Shown here in pieces: positions 50,133 through 59,797 of a DNA stretch of 64,000 nt. Source of the DNA: Aliibacillus thermotolerans (GTDB taxonomy: Bacteria; Bacillota; Bacilli; Bacillales; Marinococcaceae). How positions within the stretch are numbered: the stretch's first letter is position 1; every line of letters starts with the position of its first letter. Both the position numbers and the translations under genes were made by a program. Below the pieces are notes generated by a model. That model made no database searches, was not told the DNA's origin, and saw nothing but the letters and a program-made list of their open reading frames with translations. The DNA is taken from positions 90,143 to 154,142 of the forward strand of contig NZ_WKJG01000061.1 in assembly GCF_027853235.1 (NCBI RefSeq), given 5' to 3'.

Positions 50133-50308
50133 AAATGTCATCCAAAACGATTGCTTTTATTTATTTCGGTTTAGCTTTGTTGTTTATTTTTTTAGCAATT
50201 CAAAATGTAAACGTCAACGGGTGGGACATTTGGACCTTTCTTTTTGCTGGGATAGCAGCAATCGATTTAATGGTAGGGGTACGCTTTTACCGCATGCAAC
50301 CAAAGTGA
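50129..50308 (+). CDS. ydiK: small two-helix membrane protein (YdiK)
   Basis: 59 residues. It overlaps ydiL by ATGA, with an AGGAGG site 8 bases upstream. Two hydrophobic helices surround NVNVNGWDIWTF; ends YRMQPK. Matches the position of ydiK in B. subtilis. Function unknown. Confidence 0.8.
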   Translation: MKMSSKTIAFIYFGLALLFIFLAIQNVNVNGWDIWTFLFAGIAAIDLMVGVRFYRMQPK

Positions 50309-50334
50309 TTAGTAACGCTCTCTTTCTAAAAAGT

Positions 50335-50379
50335 AAAAGAGTAGAAAAGGTTCGTCATCATTCCTTTTCTACTCTTTAT
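50335..50379. terminator. bidirectional terminator between ydiK and tatC
   Basis: AAAGAGTAGAAAAGG/CCTTTTCTACTCTTT stem, with A and T runs on both sides. Confidence 0.85.
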
Positions 50380-51164
50380 TGTTTATTCGACATGCGTTCG
50401 TGATCTTCCTTCCCCCATCTTTCTTGCATCTCTCGTTCTACCTTTAATACTTTTTTGTAAGATATTTTCGAAATCCATATACTTATTTCATACAACAAGA
50501 AAAGAGGAACGGTCACCATGAGATGAGAAACCAAGTCCGGAGGTGTAATAAATCCGGCAATCACTAACAAGCCAAAATACGAATACTTCCGAATGCTGCT
50601 CAAAAACATCGGAGTAACAAGCCCCAGTCTCGTTAAAAACATAACGACAACAGGCAATTGAAACAAAAATCCAAACGGAATCGTGATACGAAGTAAAAAG
50701 GAAAAGTATTCATTTACTCCGTATTGTTCGGTGACATTCAGTCGTTCAGACAATTCACTTAAAAAATGAATGACATTCGGAAATAAAATAAAGTAAGCAA
50801 AGGCCAGTCCTAAAAAAAATAAAATCGTTGCTATCGGAATATAAGATAACGTCGCTTTTCTTTCTTTTTCTACTAAGCCCGGAGAGACAAATGCCCACAA
50901 TTGATAGAGAAATATCGGAAACACAAGGACAACGCCAATAAAAAAAGAAAAGTTCATGTATAACTTAAAAGAATCGGTAAGCCTAAAAACGTTCATCGGA
51001 AAGTCTCGGGCTTCCGGTATATTTTGTAAGTAAGTGATTAGTGGAGGAGAAAGAAAAAGACCAATCACCATCGCGACGAGAAAAAAAGCGCCGACAATGA
51101 ATATTCTTTTTCTTAACTCCTCAAGATGATCATAAAACGTCATGTCTTTGCCATTTTGAGCCAT
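50376..51164 (-). CDS. tatC: twin-arginine translocase subunit TatC
   Basis: 262 residues with six membrane helices. N-terminal FYDHLEELRKRI is the TatC signature; later SPGLVEKERK and FITPPDLVSHL. With TatA it exports folded proteins. The usual operon here is rex-tatA-tatC. Confidence 0.95.
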   Translation of the reverse strand: MAQNGKDMTFYDHLEELRKRIFIVGAFFLVAMVIGLFLSPPLITYLQNIPEARDFPMNVFRLTDSFKLYMNFSFFIGVVLVFPIFLYQLWAFVSPGLVEKERKATLSYIPIATILFFLGLAFAYFILFPNVIHFLSELSERLNVTEQYGVNEYFSFLLRITIPFGFLFQLPVVVMFLTRLGLVTPMFLSSIRKYSYFGLLVIAGFITPPDLVSHLMVTVPLFLLYEISIWISKISYKKVLKVEREMQERWGKEDHERMSNKQ

Positions 51165-51184
51165 AAAGCTATCCGTCCTGTTCT

Positions 51185-51373
51185 TTACTTCTCAGCACCT
51201 GTTTTCTCTGATTTCTTCGTCTCGTCATCGTCATCAGCCAGACCTCTTGTGGCGGATTTAAACTCTCTTAACGTGTTTCCTGCTGCTCGTCCTAATTCCG
51301 GTAACTTTTTCGGCCCGAAAATTAACAATGCTACTAATACGATTAAAATAATGCTTCCTGCCCCTAAGTTCAT
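51185..51373 (-). CDS. tatA: twin-arginine translocase subunit TatA
   Basis: 62 residues: one N-terminal helix, [14 protein letters not shown] hinge and an amphipathic helix, ending in an acidic tail. Overlaps rex by 4 bases. Confidence 0.95.
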   Translation of the reverse strand: MNLGAGSIILIVLVALLIFGPKKLPELGRAAGNTLREFKSATRGLADDDDETKKSEKTGAEK

Positions 51374-52038
51374 GATGAAACACCTCCATTATTTTTGCCA
51401 TCTAAAGGATAATTTTTTAAGAAGTAGATTAAGGTTTGTAATTCCACCGTTAAATCTATATGATGCACTCGCACCGTTTCCGGTACTGTCAATCGCATCG
51501 GCGTAAAGTTAAGAATTCCTTTCACTCCTGCTGCAACTAACTTCTCAGCGGTTTCTTGCGCAGCAACGAGCGGAACAGTTAAAATAGCAACCGAGGCTTG
51601 TTTTTCTTTTTTCATTTTCGCCATTTTTTCGATATGATACACTTCTACTCCACTTATTTCTTTTCCAATAATCTTTTCGTTCACATCAAATGCGGCAACA
51701 ATTTGGGTCGATTCACTTTTAGAAAAGTTATATTTCAGTAAAGCGGTACCTAAATTTCCGACACCGACAAGCCAAACTTTCGTCACCTCTTCTTGATGCA
51801 ATGCTTTATGGAAAAAAGATAACAAATAGTGAACATTATACCCATATCCTTTTTTCCCAAGTGCCCCGAAATAAGAAAAATCCCGTCGAATGGTTGCCGA
51901 ATCTACTTTGACTGCCTCGCTTAATTCCGTGGAAGAAACCCGCTGTTTTCCAGAAGCATGTAAATGTTCCAAAAAGCGAAAATACAATGGTAAACGTTTT
52001 GCTGTCGCCTGAGGTATTTTTTGTTGATCTATGTTCAT
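51370..52038 (-). CDS. rex: redox-sensing transcriptional repressor Rex
   Basis: 222 residues: N-terminal winged helix ([23 protein letters not shown], in two parts) and C-terminal NAD(H)-binding fold [11 protein letters not shown]. Senses the NADH/NAD ratio to control fermentation and respiration genes. Same position as in B. subtilis. Confidence 0.95.
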   Translation of the reverse strand: MNIDQQKIPQATAKRLPLYFRFLEHLHASGKQRVSSTELSEAVKVDSATIRRDFSYFGALGKKGYGYNVHYLLSFFHKALHQEEVTKVWLVGVGNLGTALLKYNFSKSESTQIVAAFDVNEKIIGKEISGVEVYHIEKMAKMKKEKQASVAILTVPLVAAQETAEKLVAAGVKGILNFTPMRLTVPETVRVHHIDLTVELQTLIYFLKNYPLDGKNNGGVSS

Positions 52039-52366
52039 CTAGAGCCTCCAACACTACTACATGATAAAATGAAAGGGAATGTAAATTAAGTTGTTATAAT
52101 GAAGAGCGTTGGACCTTCCCTATACTTCCTTTCCATTGTACAACATAATCCCTTGTTTTGTAATAGGTAGTTATATTCCAACCCGCAATTTCACGAATTC
52201 GCCACAATCACCAAAAAATGAACTTTCTTTCAATTATAAGCATACAACGGAAAAAGCATAGAAATCCCTTTGATGAAATTTACTTGCTACATCGCCCCTT
52301 TTTTAAAAATAAGATACACTAGAGAAAGAACCGGATAGTTTTGAATAGGTAAAAGGATGATGAAAC
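52039..52366. other. divergent rex/ydiF promoter region
   Basis: 328 AT-rich bases without a gene. It must hold both promoters. I looked for a Rex operator (TTGTGAA-N4-TTCACAA) and found no convincing match. Confidence 0.45.
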
Positions 52367-54304
52367 ATGTTTATTTTACAATGCGTCAATATTACAAAAT
52401 CCTTTGGTGTAGACACTATTTTACAAGATGTAAAATTAGAAATAAAAGAAAAAGAGCGGGTTGCTCTTGTTGGTCGGAATGGCGCAGGAAAATCCACCTT
52501 GTTAAAAATCATTGCGGGTGAGTTGTCTGCGGATTCGGGAGAAGTGATTACTCCGAAAGAAATCAAACTAGGTTATCTCGATCAACACGCTGGATTATAC
52601 TCTGAACGCTCCATTTGGGAAGAGATGCTCACTGTGTTTGATGAAGTCATTCAAATGGAAGCGGAACTTCAAGCATTGGAGGAAAAAATGGCCTCATTTG
52701 CCGTTAGAAACGATCCAGCAACGTATCAAAAAGTGCTCTCGGAGTATGATCAACTGCAAGCATCCTATCAAGCAAAGGGCGGCTACCAATACGAAACGAA
52801 TATTCGCATTGTTTTATCTGGATTACAATTCGATGAGTTTGATTACGACACACCTGTTTCGACATTAAGTGGCGGACAAAAAACTCGTCTATCGCTTGGG
52901 AAAATGCTATTGACTCAACCTGATTTACTCATACTCGATGAACCAACCAACCACTTAGACATCCCTACATTAAATTGGTTGGAAAATTATTTAATAAACT
53001 ATGACGGCGCTCTTTTACTCGTATCTCATGACCGCTACTTCCTCGATAAAATCGTAACGAAAGTATATGAAATCTCCAGAACGAAAGCGACCGTCTATTA
53101 CGGGAATTATAGCGACTATTTAGTAGAAAAAGCCCAACGTTACGAGCAGCAGCAAAAAGCTTTTTTGAAACAACAAAAAGAAATTGCTTCCATAGAGGAC
53201 TTTATTTCCCGGAATATTGCTCGAGCTTCGACATCAAAACGAGCACAGAGTAGACGAAAACAGTTAGAAAAAATGACGCGTATGGAACAACCCATCATCG
53301 ATGAAAAGTCGACAAAATTTTCCTTTGTTATTGAAAGAGAAAGCGGCCAAGACGTACTTACCGCTAAAAATGTGTCAGTAGGTTACGAGAATATTCCTGT
53401 GCTTGAAAACATTGATTTACAAATTAAAAAACAAGAAAGAATCGCCCTGATTGGACCGAATGGGATTGGGAAATCTACTTTATTAAAAGTCTTCGCGGGA
53501 ATCCTTTCCCCTTCTCACGGAGAAATTAAAAGAGGTAGTAAAGTGACGATTGGATACTACGACCAAGAACAGAGAGAACTACACTCTAACAAAGACGTCC
53601 TTCACGAATTATGGGATGAATATCCCCTTACTCCGGAAAAAGAAATCCGTACGACACTCGGTAACTTTTTATTTAGTGGAGAAGACGTTTTAAAACAAGT
53701 ATCCGACTTAAGCGGCGGAGAAAAGGCACGGCTTGCTCTTGCAAAACTGATGATGAAAAAAGCAAACTTCCTTATTTTTGATGAACCGACAAACCATCTT
53801 GATCTTGATAGTAAAGAAGTGTTAGAAGCAGCGCTCCTTGATTATCCAGGAACATTGTTGTTCGTCTCTCATGACCGATATTTTTTAAATCGCATCGCTA
53901 CGAAAATTGTCGAATTATCAAGAGATGGTTTAAAGATATATCTAGGAGACTACGATTACTATCTCCAGAAGAAAGAAGAAGAGATGGAAAGAGAAAAGCT
54001 TGCCACAACCACTCAACCATCGTCCTCTCATGATGAAACGATCTCTTCCGATAAGCATGCGTATTTAGAGGAAAAAGCTTTAAAAAGAGAAGCTAGAAAA
54101 AGACAAAGAGAGATTGAAAAGATTGAAGGAGAGATTGAAACACTGGAAAAGGAAATAGAAACATTGGAGCAAGAAATGTTCTTACCGGAAGTATATGAGG
54201 ACTATGAAAAGGCGAAAACTTACGAAGAAACATTAAGCAAACTTCATGATACTTTAGAGCAAAAAATGAAAAAATGGGAAGAACTTCAACTAGAAGAAGC
54301 ATAG
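52367..54304 (+). CDS. ydiF: ABC-F family ATPase (YdiF)
   Basis: 645 residues with two ABC domains: Walker A GRNGAGKST and GPNGIGKST, signatures LSGGQKTRLSLGK and LSGGEKARLALAK, and both Walker B motifs LILDEPTNHLD and LIFDEPTNHLD. The coiled-coil linker between domains and the charged C-terminal coiled coil are typical. ABC-F proteins act on the ribosome, as translation factors or in antibiotic protection. Confidence 0.93.
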   Translation: MFILQCVNITKSFGVDTILQDVKLEIKEKERVALVGRNGAGKSTLLKIIAGELSADSGEVITPKEIKLGYLDQHAGLYSERSIWEEMLTVFDEVIQMEAELQALEEKMASFAVRNDPATYQKVLSEYDQLQASYQAKGGYQYETNIRIVLSGLQFDEFDYDTPVSTLSGGQKTRLSLGKMLLTQPDLLILDEPTNHLDIPTLNWLENYLINYDGALLLVSHDRYFLDKIVTKVYEISRTKATVYYGNYSDYLVEKAQRYEQQQKAFLKQQKEIASIEDFISRNIARASTSKRAQSRRKQLEKMTRMEQPIIDEKSTKFSFVIERESGQDVLTAKNVSVGYENIPVLENIDLQIKKQERIALIGPNGIGKSTLLKVFAGILSPSHGEIKRGSKVTIGYYDQEQRELHSNKDVLHELWDEYPLTPEKEIRTTLGNFLFSGEDVLKQVSDLSGGEKARLALAKLMMKKANFLIFDEPTNHLDLDSKEVLEAALLDYPGTLLFVSHDRYFLNRIATKIVELSRDGLKIYLGDYDYYLQKKEEEMEREKLATTTQPSSSHDETISSDKHAYLEEKALKREARKRQREIEKIEGEIETLEKEIETLEQEMFLPEVYEDYEKAKTYEETLSKLHDTLEQKMKKWEELQLEEA

Positions 54305-54437
54305 TGTTTTCACCCACCCACTCATTCTATATTCCTCCATCTTTATTACTAAAAATGTCTAAAATCTAATGACAGCCAAAGGGGATTTTCGTATAATGAA
54401 GAAGCACGTATGAAAAAGAAAGGAGGGAACTGAATAC

Positions 54438-55181
54438 ATGGCAGAGAATGAATTAATACAGTTTTTAACGAACCAATTTCATCAAATGAATCAAAAATTC
54501 GAAAACATGGATAAGAAGTTCGATCAAATTGATGACAGATTCAATCAAATCGATAACAAATTCCAACAAATGGATAACAGATTCAATCAAATCGATGACA
54601 AATTCCAACAAATTGATGACAGGTTCAATCAAATCGATAACAAATTCCAACAAGTTGATGACAGGTTCAATCAAATCGATAACAAATTCCAACAAGTTGA
54701 TGACAGGTTCAATCAAATCGATAACCAATTCCAACAAGTTGATGACAGGTTCAATCAAATCGATAACCAATTCCAACAAGTTGATGACAGGTTCAATCAA
54801 ATCGATAACCAATTCCAACAAGTTGATGACAGGTTCAATCAAATCGATGACAAATTCCAACAAATGGATAACAGATTCAATCAAATCGATGACAAATTCA
54901 AACAAATTGATTCTCAGCTTGAGCAAATGAATGAAAGGTTCCATCAGATTGACCAAAGATTTGAACAAGTGGACGAGCAGTTCAAACAAGCGGAGAAGCA
55001 ATTTCAAGAAGTCTTTCACCGATTCGATCGCATGGAATCAGCGCAGGAAAAAGACATATCGAGTGTGTTACGTGTCATTGATAAAAAGATGGATCACATT
55101 ACCTTCGATATTGATTACCTCCGTAACCGCTCCAGCGTCCACGATATGGAGATTGAACGTCTGAAAAATCAATTAGGCTAA
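54438..55181 (+). CDS. coiled-coil protein with nine tandem 14-residue repeats
   Basis: 247 residues, no signal peptide or membrane helix, with an AGGAGGG site upstream. Residues 35-160 are nine repeats of FNQIDNKFQQVDDR type, each two heptads, so a long parallel coiled coil is expected. The C-terminal part (SSVLRVIDKKMDHITFD onward) is non-repetitive. Function unknown. The DNA repeat is described separately. Not part of the B. subtilis gcp-ydiF neighbourhood as I remember it. Confidence 0.8.
   Translation: MAENELIQFLTNQFHQMNQKFENMDKKFDQIDDRFNQIDNKFQQMDNRFNQIDDKFQQIDDRFNQIDNKFQQVDDRFNQIDNKFQQVDDRFNQIDNQFQQVDDRFNQIDNQFQQVDDRFNQIDNQFQQVDDRFNQIDDKFQQMDNRFNQIDDKFKQIDSQLEQMNERFHQIDQRFEQVDEQFKQAEKQFQEVFHRFDRMESAQEKDISSVLRVIDKKMDHITFDIDYLRNRSSVHDMEIERLKNQLG
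54540..54917 (+). repeat. 42-bp minisatellite (nine units) inside the coiled-coil gene
   Basis: Units begin at 54540 and every 42 bases to 54876. Units at 54708, 54750 and 54792 are identical to each other, and so are those at 54624 and 54666; outer units diverge. The unit length keeps frame and heptad register, so copy number could vary without breaking the protein. Confidence 0.92.
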
Positions 55182-55249
55182 AACCTCTAAGCCGCAAACG
55201 AGATTTGTCCTCATTTCTAGAAAGAAAAAACATCCCCATCTCGTATTAG

Positions 55250-55280
55250 AAAAGCGGCTTTTTTATGAAGCCGCTTTTTT
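55250..55280. terminator. bidirectional terminator
   Basis: AAAGCGGCTT/AAGCCGCTTT stem, with A and T runs on both sides, between two converging genes. Confidence 0.88.
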
Positions 55281-55284
55281 CACT

Positions 55285-57366
55285 TCATTTTTCCTCCAGT
55301 TTCGCTTGGAGTGTCCACACATATCGTGCACAGAGCAAATAAAACATTGCAGTGGCAGCAGCTACTACTCCCGAATCATTCAATAGGAGTAAAAAAACAG
55401 AGCCTGCTGATCCGGCTTTTACAATCGTTTGTTTTACTTTTGATAATTGATGGTGATTGTCAATTAAAATGTAGAGGACAATTAGCACGTAACTTGTTAA
55501 CAATAAATTGGTCCAACGAGAATGCTTCATAATTTTTACATTCATTTCCATTTTTCTTTGTAAAATAGAGATTACTTCTTGCCAATTTCCTTCTAAAATG
55601 AGTTGAAAAAAACGTCCAATATGAGTCGTTATTCCGAATTGTTGCATAAACCAAAGCAGCCCAATGATGACGAGTCCTCCTAATGGCAGTAGCATGAATA
55701 ATAGATAGCTATTGGACGAATCTTGTTTATAAATAAGCCAAACCCACACGAGATACATACAGCCTGCAGCAACCGTGACTCCTGCATTTGTTCCAAATAT
55801 CGGAGCACCAAGAAGTATGAGAAATGCAATCTTAAACCCTATCCCCATTGGTGAGATTTGTTTCTCACGTACAAAAGGTTCCAAAAAAATAATCGATCCT
55901 GCAACAAAAAATCCTCCTAACTCATTACCAATTCCGCTATAACGCGCTCCAATTAAAGGATCAAATCCTAAGTAAGACTGTTTCATAAGTGGAGAACCGA
56001 GGACAATGTCGATGCTTAAAATGAGCAAAAGAAAAAAAGACATTCCCCATACAGCCAAATCACGAGCAAAATAGTTGAAAATCATCCCAATCATCAAGGA
56101 GAATACAAAAACATTCATCACATACAAAGGAATGGAAGTAAGTTCTCTCCCAAAAAAGAGCGGCACAATGACGAAGACAACCGGAGAAGCCATCCCTGCC
56201 AACACCGCATGTTTTAACCAGCGGGACGATTTTTTTCGTTTTGTGTATTGAAGATGAACAAAGCTTCCTACAAGGAGAATGACGAGCATCCCAATATAAG
56301 TAGATAAAATGACCGCCCGACTGTGGAAAATGTGAGACATTCCATCTAATGCTCGTTCCATCGTTTCTTCTCTAGGATCCATCTCCCCACGTTGTAATGG
56401 AGCTCCTTGCCACGATGGATGGGGAGAGAGATGATACGTGCTTGAAATCGTTGGAGCAATTTCTATGTTGCTTCCTAAAAAAGGCTGTTGCACCGTGTGA
56501 GAATAAAAACTTGCCGGGGGCAAAGAACGATCCACTGTCCAATTGGCAAACGGAATCATTTTCTCCTGACCGGAAGGAGAACCAACCCCCAGTAAAAATA
56601 AAGATATATTTTCTTTTTGTAGTTGACGTAGAAATGATGCTAATTTTGCCACCATCTCTTCTTCAACAGAACTAGTCACCTTTTCTTCATACGCTCGGTA
56701 AAAATCTCCCCATTCAACAACGAGCCACGTAGCTGGATAAGTGGCTTGTACTTGTCGTAACCATTGGAACGCTTTTTCTCCATTCATTTCGTATCCACCA
56801 GGAGCTTCCTCTCTTTTATCCACAGAAACGAAAGGATTACCATATGTTTCTCCAGAACCATTCATTGTGAAAAAGGGAGCAAATACATTTTGTTTTTCAA
56901 AAACATGACTATGTCCGGTGAAACTTGTGTGCACGCTAGCTTGTTGTAAGCTCTCTCCTAGACTCCCTAACACTGCCCGGTGAGTAGAATGCTCATTTTC
57001 TTTTTTTACTTCATAAAATGAAGGAAGCGTAAATTTATGTTCCATGTGAGCATGTCCACTTTTATACCAGTGTAACGAATCTTCTTCCGATTTCGCCTTG
57101 CGACCACTTGTAATCGTCAACACTTCATTGATTAATGTTGTTTGCGCAGCTGTTCCACGATTTAGCGCAATCACATGTGCACCTTCCCAAAGTGCCCCTT
57201 CGTCTTTCTCCATTAGTTGATAAAATTGTTCCATTGTGAGGCGGGGAACAAGCACCATCACACCATGAGAGTCTTTTGCTATAGGAGTTGTTTGCGACTT
57301 TCCTTCATTCCCTAAAAAACAAATAAGAAGTAACAGTGTGCCCGTGATGAATAAGAACTTTGGCAT
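55285..57366 (-). CDS. large membrane protein with external N-terminal domain, unknown function
   Basis: About 693 residues from MPKFLFITG (57364-57366; AAAGGG 6 bases upstream). It has an N-terminal signal or anchor, then about 310 external residues with an alkaline-phosphatase-like look (MVLVPRLTMEQFYQ, VVEWGDFYR), then about ten membrane helices. The motif GARYSGIGNELGGFF in the membrane part is characteristic of this family. Not named by me; an envelope or lipid-head-group role is only a guess. It separates ydiF from tsaD. Confidence 0.75.
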   Translation of the reverse strand: MPKFLFITGTLLLLICFLGNEGKSQTTPIAKDSHGVMVLVPRLTMEQFYQLMEKDEGALWEGAHVIALNRGTAAQTTLINEVLTITSGRKAKSEEDSLHWYKSGHAHMEHKFTLPSFYEVKKENEHSTHRAVLGSLGESLQQASVHTSFTGHSHVFEKQNVFAPFFTMNGSGETYGNPFVSVDKREEAPGGYEMNGEKAFQWLRQVQATYPATWLVVEWGDFYRAYEEKVTSSVEEEMVAKLASFLRQLQKENISLFLLGVGSPSGQEKMIPFANWTVDRSLPPASFYSHTVQQPFLGSNIEIAPTISSTYHLSPHPSWQGAPLQRGEMDPREETMERALDGMSHIFHSRAVILSTYIGMLVILLVGSFVHLQYTKRKKSSRWLKHAVLAGMASPVVFVIVPLFFGRELTSIPLYVMNVFVFSLMIGMIFNYFARDLAVWGMSFFLLLILSIDIVLGSPLMKQSYLGFDPLIGARYSGIGNELGGFFVAGSIIFLEPFVREKQISPMGIGFKIAFLILLGAPIFGTNAGVTVAAGCMYLVWVWLIYKQDSSNSYLLFMLLPLGGLVIIGLLWFMQQFGITTHIGRFFQLILEGNWQEVISILQRKMEMNVKIMKHSRWTNLLLTSYVLIVLYILIDNHHQLSKVKQTIVKAGSAGSVFLLLLNDSGVVAAATAMFYLLCARYVWTLQAKLEEK

Positions 57367-57390
57367 TGTTATCCCTTTCAAGAAAGAAAT

Positions 57391-57562
57391 TTGTCCACAT
57401 TATCCACATATTTACACACATATAATTGGCTTTTTATCAAGAAAAAACAAACTTATACACATATAAAGCAAGTTATCCACAATATTTTTGTTAACAAGTG
57501 TATCTCTTTTCTTATCTGCTTTTCGATAGTTTTCCACATTTTCCACAAAAAAATCATACACA
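57391..57562 (+). promoter_or_regulatory. DnaA-box cluster between tsaD and the ydiF side
   Basis: Nonamers related to TTATNCACA, all in one orientation: TTGTCCACA 57391, TTATCCACA 57400, TTATACACA 57453, TTATCCACA 57473, TTTTCCACA 57530, TTTTCCACA 57539 and TCATACACA 57554, plus ATTTACACA 57410. Three are perfect, and the pairs at 57391/57400 and 57530/57539 abut. I recall a DnaA-box cluster reported in the gcp-ydiF interval of B. subtilis; gcp is tsaD. The gap has no gene. Confidence 0.75.
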
Positions 57563-57604
57563 GAGACAAATAGTAACAAAAAACGACAGAAGTTTTAACT
57601 CCAA

Positions 57605-57637
57605 ATAAAAAACTTGGACCTTAACCAAGATCCAAGT
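57605..57637 (-). terminator. tsaD terminator
   Basis: Stem ACTTGGA/TCCAAGT that uses the last tsaD codons, followed by TTTTTT on the minus strand. Confidence 0.8.
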
Positions 57638-58640
57638 CTGCATAAGCATTCAACGCCATGGTAGCGAACTCTTTCTTTTTCCATAAAATATGAGCAGCCG
57701 CTCCAATCATCGCAGCATTGTCCGTACATAAAGAAAGCGGAGGAATCACTAAGTCCATATTTTCATTTTTAAATTGGTCTTCCATCGCTTTTCGCAAGCC
57801 CTGATTGGCAGCCACTCCTCCAACGACGACAACTTGTTGTACGTTATACTCTACCGCCGCTCGCTTTGTTTTTTCCACCAACACTTGCACCACGCTGCGT
57901 TGAAAACTTGCTGCCACGTCTTCTGGTAATAAATTTTCTCCCCGTTGGTTCGCATTGTGAAGTGTATTCATCACCGCCGATTTTAAACCACTAAAACTAA
58001 AATCATAAGAACCTTCTTCTAACCAGGCGATTGGAAAATCTATATTTGTTTGTCCTTTCTGCGCAAGCCGATCAATTTGAGGGCCACCAGGATACGGAAG
58101 ACCAAGGGCACGAGCGACTTTGTCATATGCTTCTCCTGCTGCATCATCCCGAGTTTCTCCGATTACTTCATAAACACCTTCTTCTCGTAACAATACAAGC
58201 TCCGTATGCCCACCAGAAACAACCAAAGCAAGGGCGGGATATTTCCATTCTTGTTGAAAACGAGCTGCTTCAATATGCCCTGCAATGTGATGCACCCCAA
58301 TAAGCGGTAAATCATGAGAAAAGGCAATCGCTTTGGCAGCATTGACGCCAACAAGCAAAGCACCAACAAGACCGGGGCCTTTTGTAACAGCAACTGCGTC
58401 CATCTGACCTAAGGTTACTTCACCTTTTTCCAACGCTTCATCCACGACTATGGTAATATTTTCCGTGTGCTGTCTAGAAGCAACTTCTGGAACGACGCCA
58501 CCAAATCGTCGGTGACTTTCAATTTGAGAAGCAACCACATTTGATATAATAGTGTTTCCCCCTCGTACAACGGCAGCAGCTGTCTCATCACAACTCGTTT
58601 CGATAGCTAAAATTGTTTCTATATTTTCTTTTATACTCAT
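57621..58640 (-). CDS. tsaD: tRNA N6-adenosine threonylcarbamoyltransferase
   Basis: 339 residues. Metal site [28 protein letters not shown] start, [11 protein letters not shown] and [13 protein letters not shown] motifs. Transfers the threonylcarbamoyl group to A37 of ANN-decoding tRNAs with TsaB and TsaE, both encoded just upstream. Overlaps rimI by 53 bases at its start. Confidence 0.97.
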   Translation of the reverse strand: MSIKENIETILAIETSCDETAAAVVRGGNTIISNVVASQIESHRRFGGVVPEVASRQHTENITIVVDEALEKGEVTLGQMDAVAVTKGPGLVGALLVGVNAAKAIAFSHDLPLIGVHHIAGHIEAARFQQEWKYPALALVVSGGHTELVLLREEGVYEVIGETRDDAAGEAYDKVARALGLPYPGGPQIDRLAQKGQTNIDFPIAWLEEGSYDFSFSGLKSAVMNTLHNANQRGENLLPEDVAASFQRSVVQVLVEKTKRAAVEYNVQQVVVVGGVAANQGLRKAMEDQFKNENMDLVIPPLSLCTDNAAMIGAAAHILWKKKEFATMALNAYADLDLG

Positions 58641-59088
58641 CTAGTTTCACCCACATTACTAACGCATCTTCCAAATTATCCGTATAATATTTTTTTCGAA
58701 TGCCACCTTCTTGAAAACCGAGCTTTTTATACAACGACTGAGCAACCACATTACTCATTCGTACTTCTAAAGAAAGGGATTCTGCTTTCGCAAACAGGGC
58801 CATTTCAAGAGCACTTCTAAGAAGCGTTTCTCCAATCTGTCGCCCGCGATATTCGGAATGAACAGCAATATTGGTAATACTTGCTTGATCGGCAATCACC
58901 CATACTCCGCAATAGCCAACGATTTCCTCTTCCCACTCCGCTACAATGTAATGAGCAAAAGGGTTTTCTGTTAATTCTCGAACGAATGCGCTTCTCGTCC
59001 ATGGAATTGAAAAAGCATCGTGCTCAACTTTTAAGACGTCTTCAATATCCTCTAATTCCATCAAGCGAATGTGAAGCGCATCATTCAT
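58588..59088 (-). CDS. rimI: ribosomal-protein S18 alanine N-acetyltransferase (GNAT)
   Basis: 166 residues from [14 protein letters not shown] (59086-59088), with GAAGGG 7 bases upstream. GNAT motif [14 protein letters not shown] and [15 protein letters not shown]. Lies between tsaB and tsaD, as usual in bacilli. Confidence 0.92.
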   Translation of the reverse strand: MNDALHIRLMELEDIEDVLKVEHDAFSIPWTRSAFVRELTENPFAHYIVAEWEEEIVGYCGVWVIADQASITNIAVHSEYRGRQIGETLLRSALEMALFAKAESLSLEVRMSNVVAQSLYKKLGFQEGGIRKKYYTDNLEDALVMWVKLDEYKRKYRNNFSYRNEL

Positions 59089-59797
59089 GTGGCTTCCCTT
59101 CTTTTTGTACACGTAACCAATTTTTCTCCGCTTCAGGAAGTTGAGCATAGGAAGGAACAAGTGCATGAACGTTTCCCGATGGATGCCTTTTTTTATCATT
59201 CAATAACGTAAATAAACTACTCGGTTTAGGAATATGCAAGGACATTGGAGGAAAGACAGCAAGGTCACCAAGCTCTTTTTGAATCTTTTCTTGATGCGTT
59301 GATAATTGAGAACTTAAAAATAAAACCGGGGTATGTTTTACTTTTAACATTTCTAACCATTCATCCAATGGGATGATTCGATCCTCGTAAACTGCATTCA
59401 TTTGATTTTGTTCAAATTGATATAAGCCGGTATATACTTGTCCCCTTCTAGCATCAAAAAAAGGACTAATGTATCCTTGAAAGAAAGAACCGTTCATTGC
59501 TAACTGGGCCAAACTGGATATCCCGTAAACGGGAATACCTAACGCCCAAGCCATCGATTTGGCAGTGGTGACACCGATTCTTACTCCAGTATATGATCCA
59601 GGTCCTTTCGCTACGACGATCGCATTTAATTGATAAGGCTTGATTGCTAGTTCCATCAAAAGTTGCTCAATTGCAGGCATCAGACGTAAGGAATGATTTT
59701 TTTTAAAATGCGTGACATATTCCCCGAGCAATACATCTTCTTCCGCCGCCGCTACCCCCATTACGTGGGTAGACGTATCAATTGCTAATATTTTCAT
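59081..59797 (-). CDS. tsaB: tRNA threonylcarbamoyladenosine synthesis protein TsaB
   Basis: 238 residues. MKILAIDTSTHVMGVA start and VVAKGPGSYTGVRIG motif; Gcp-like fold. Acts as the partner of TsaD. Overlaps both tsaE and rimI. Confidence 0.95.
   Translation of the reverse strand: MKILAIDTSTHVMGVAAAEEDVLLGEYVTHFKKNHSLRLMPAIEQLLMELAIKPYQLNAIVVAKGPGSYTGVRIGVTTAKSMAWALGIPVYGISSLAQLAMNGSFFQGYISPFFDARRGQVYTGLYQFEQNQMNAVYEDRIIPLDEWLEMLKVKHTPVLFLSSQLSTHQEKIQKELGDLAVFPPMSLHIPKPSSLFTLLNDKKRHPSGNVHALVPSYAQLPEAEKNWLRVQKEGKPHE

Noticed and set aside
52180..52230. Possible Rex operator in front of rex
   Set aside because: TTTCACGAATTCGCCACAA resembles parts of the Rex site, but the half sites are not correctly inverted.
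54465..55019. 184-codon frame on the minus strand opposite the coiled-coil repeats
   Set aside because: Periodic Leu/Ile/Val-rich translation is a mirror of the 42-bp repeat; no start signals.
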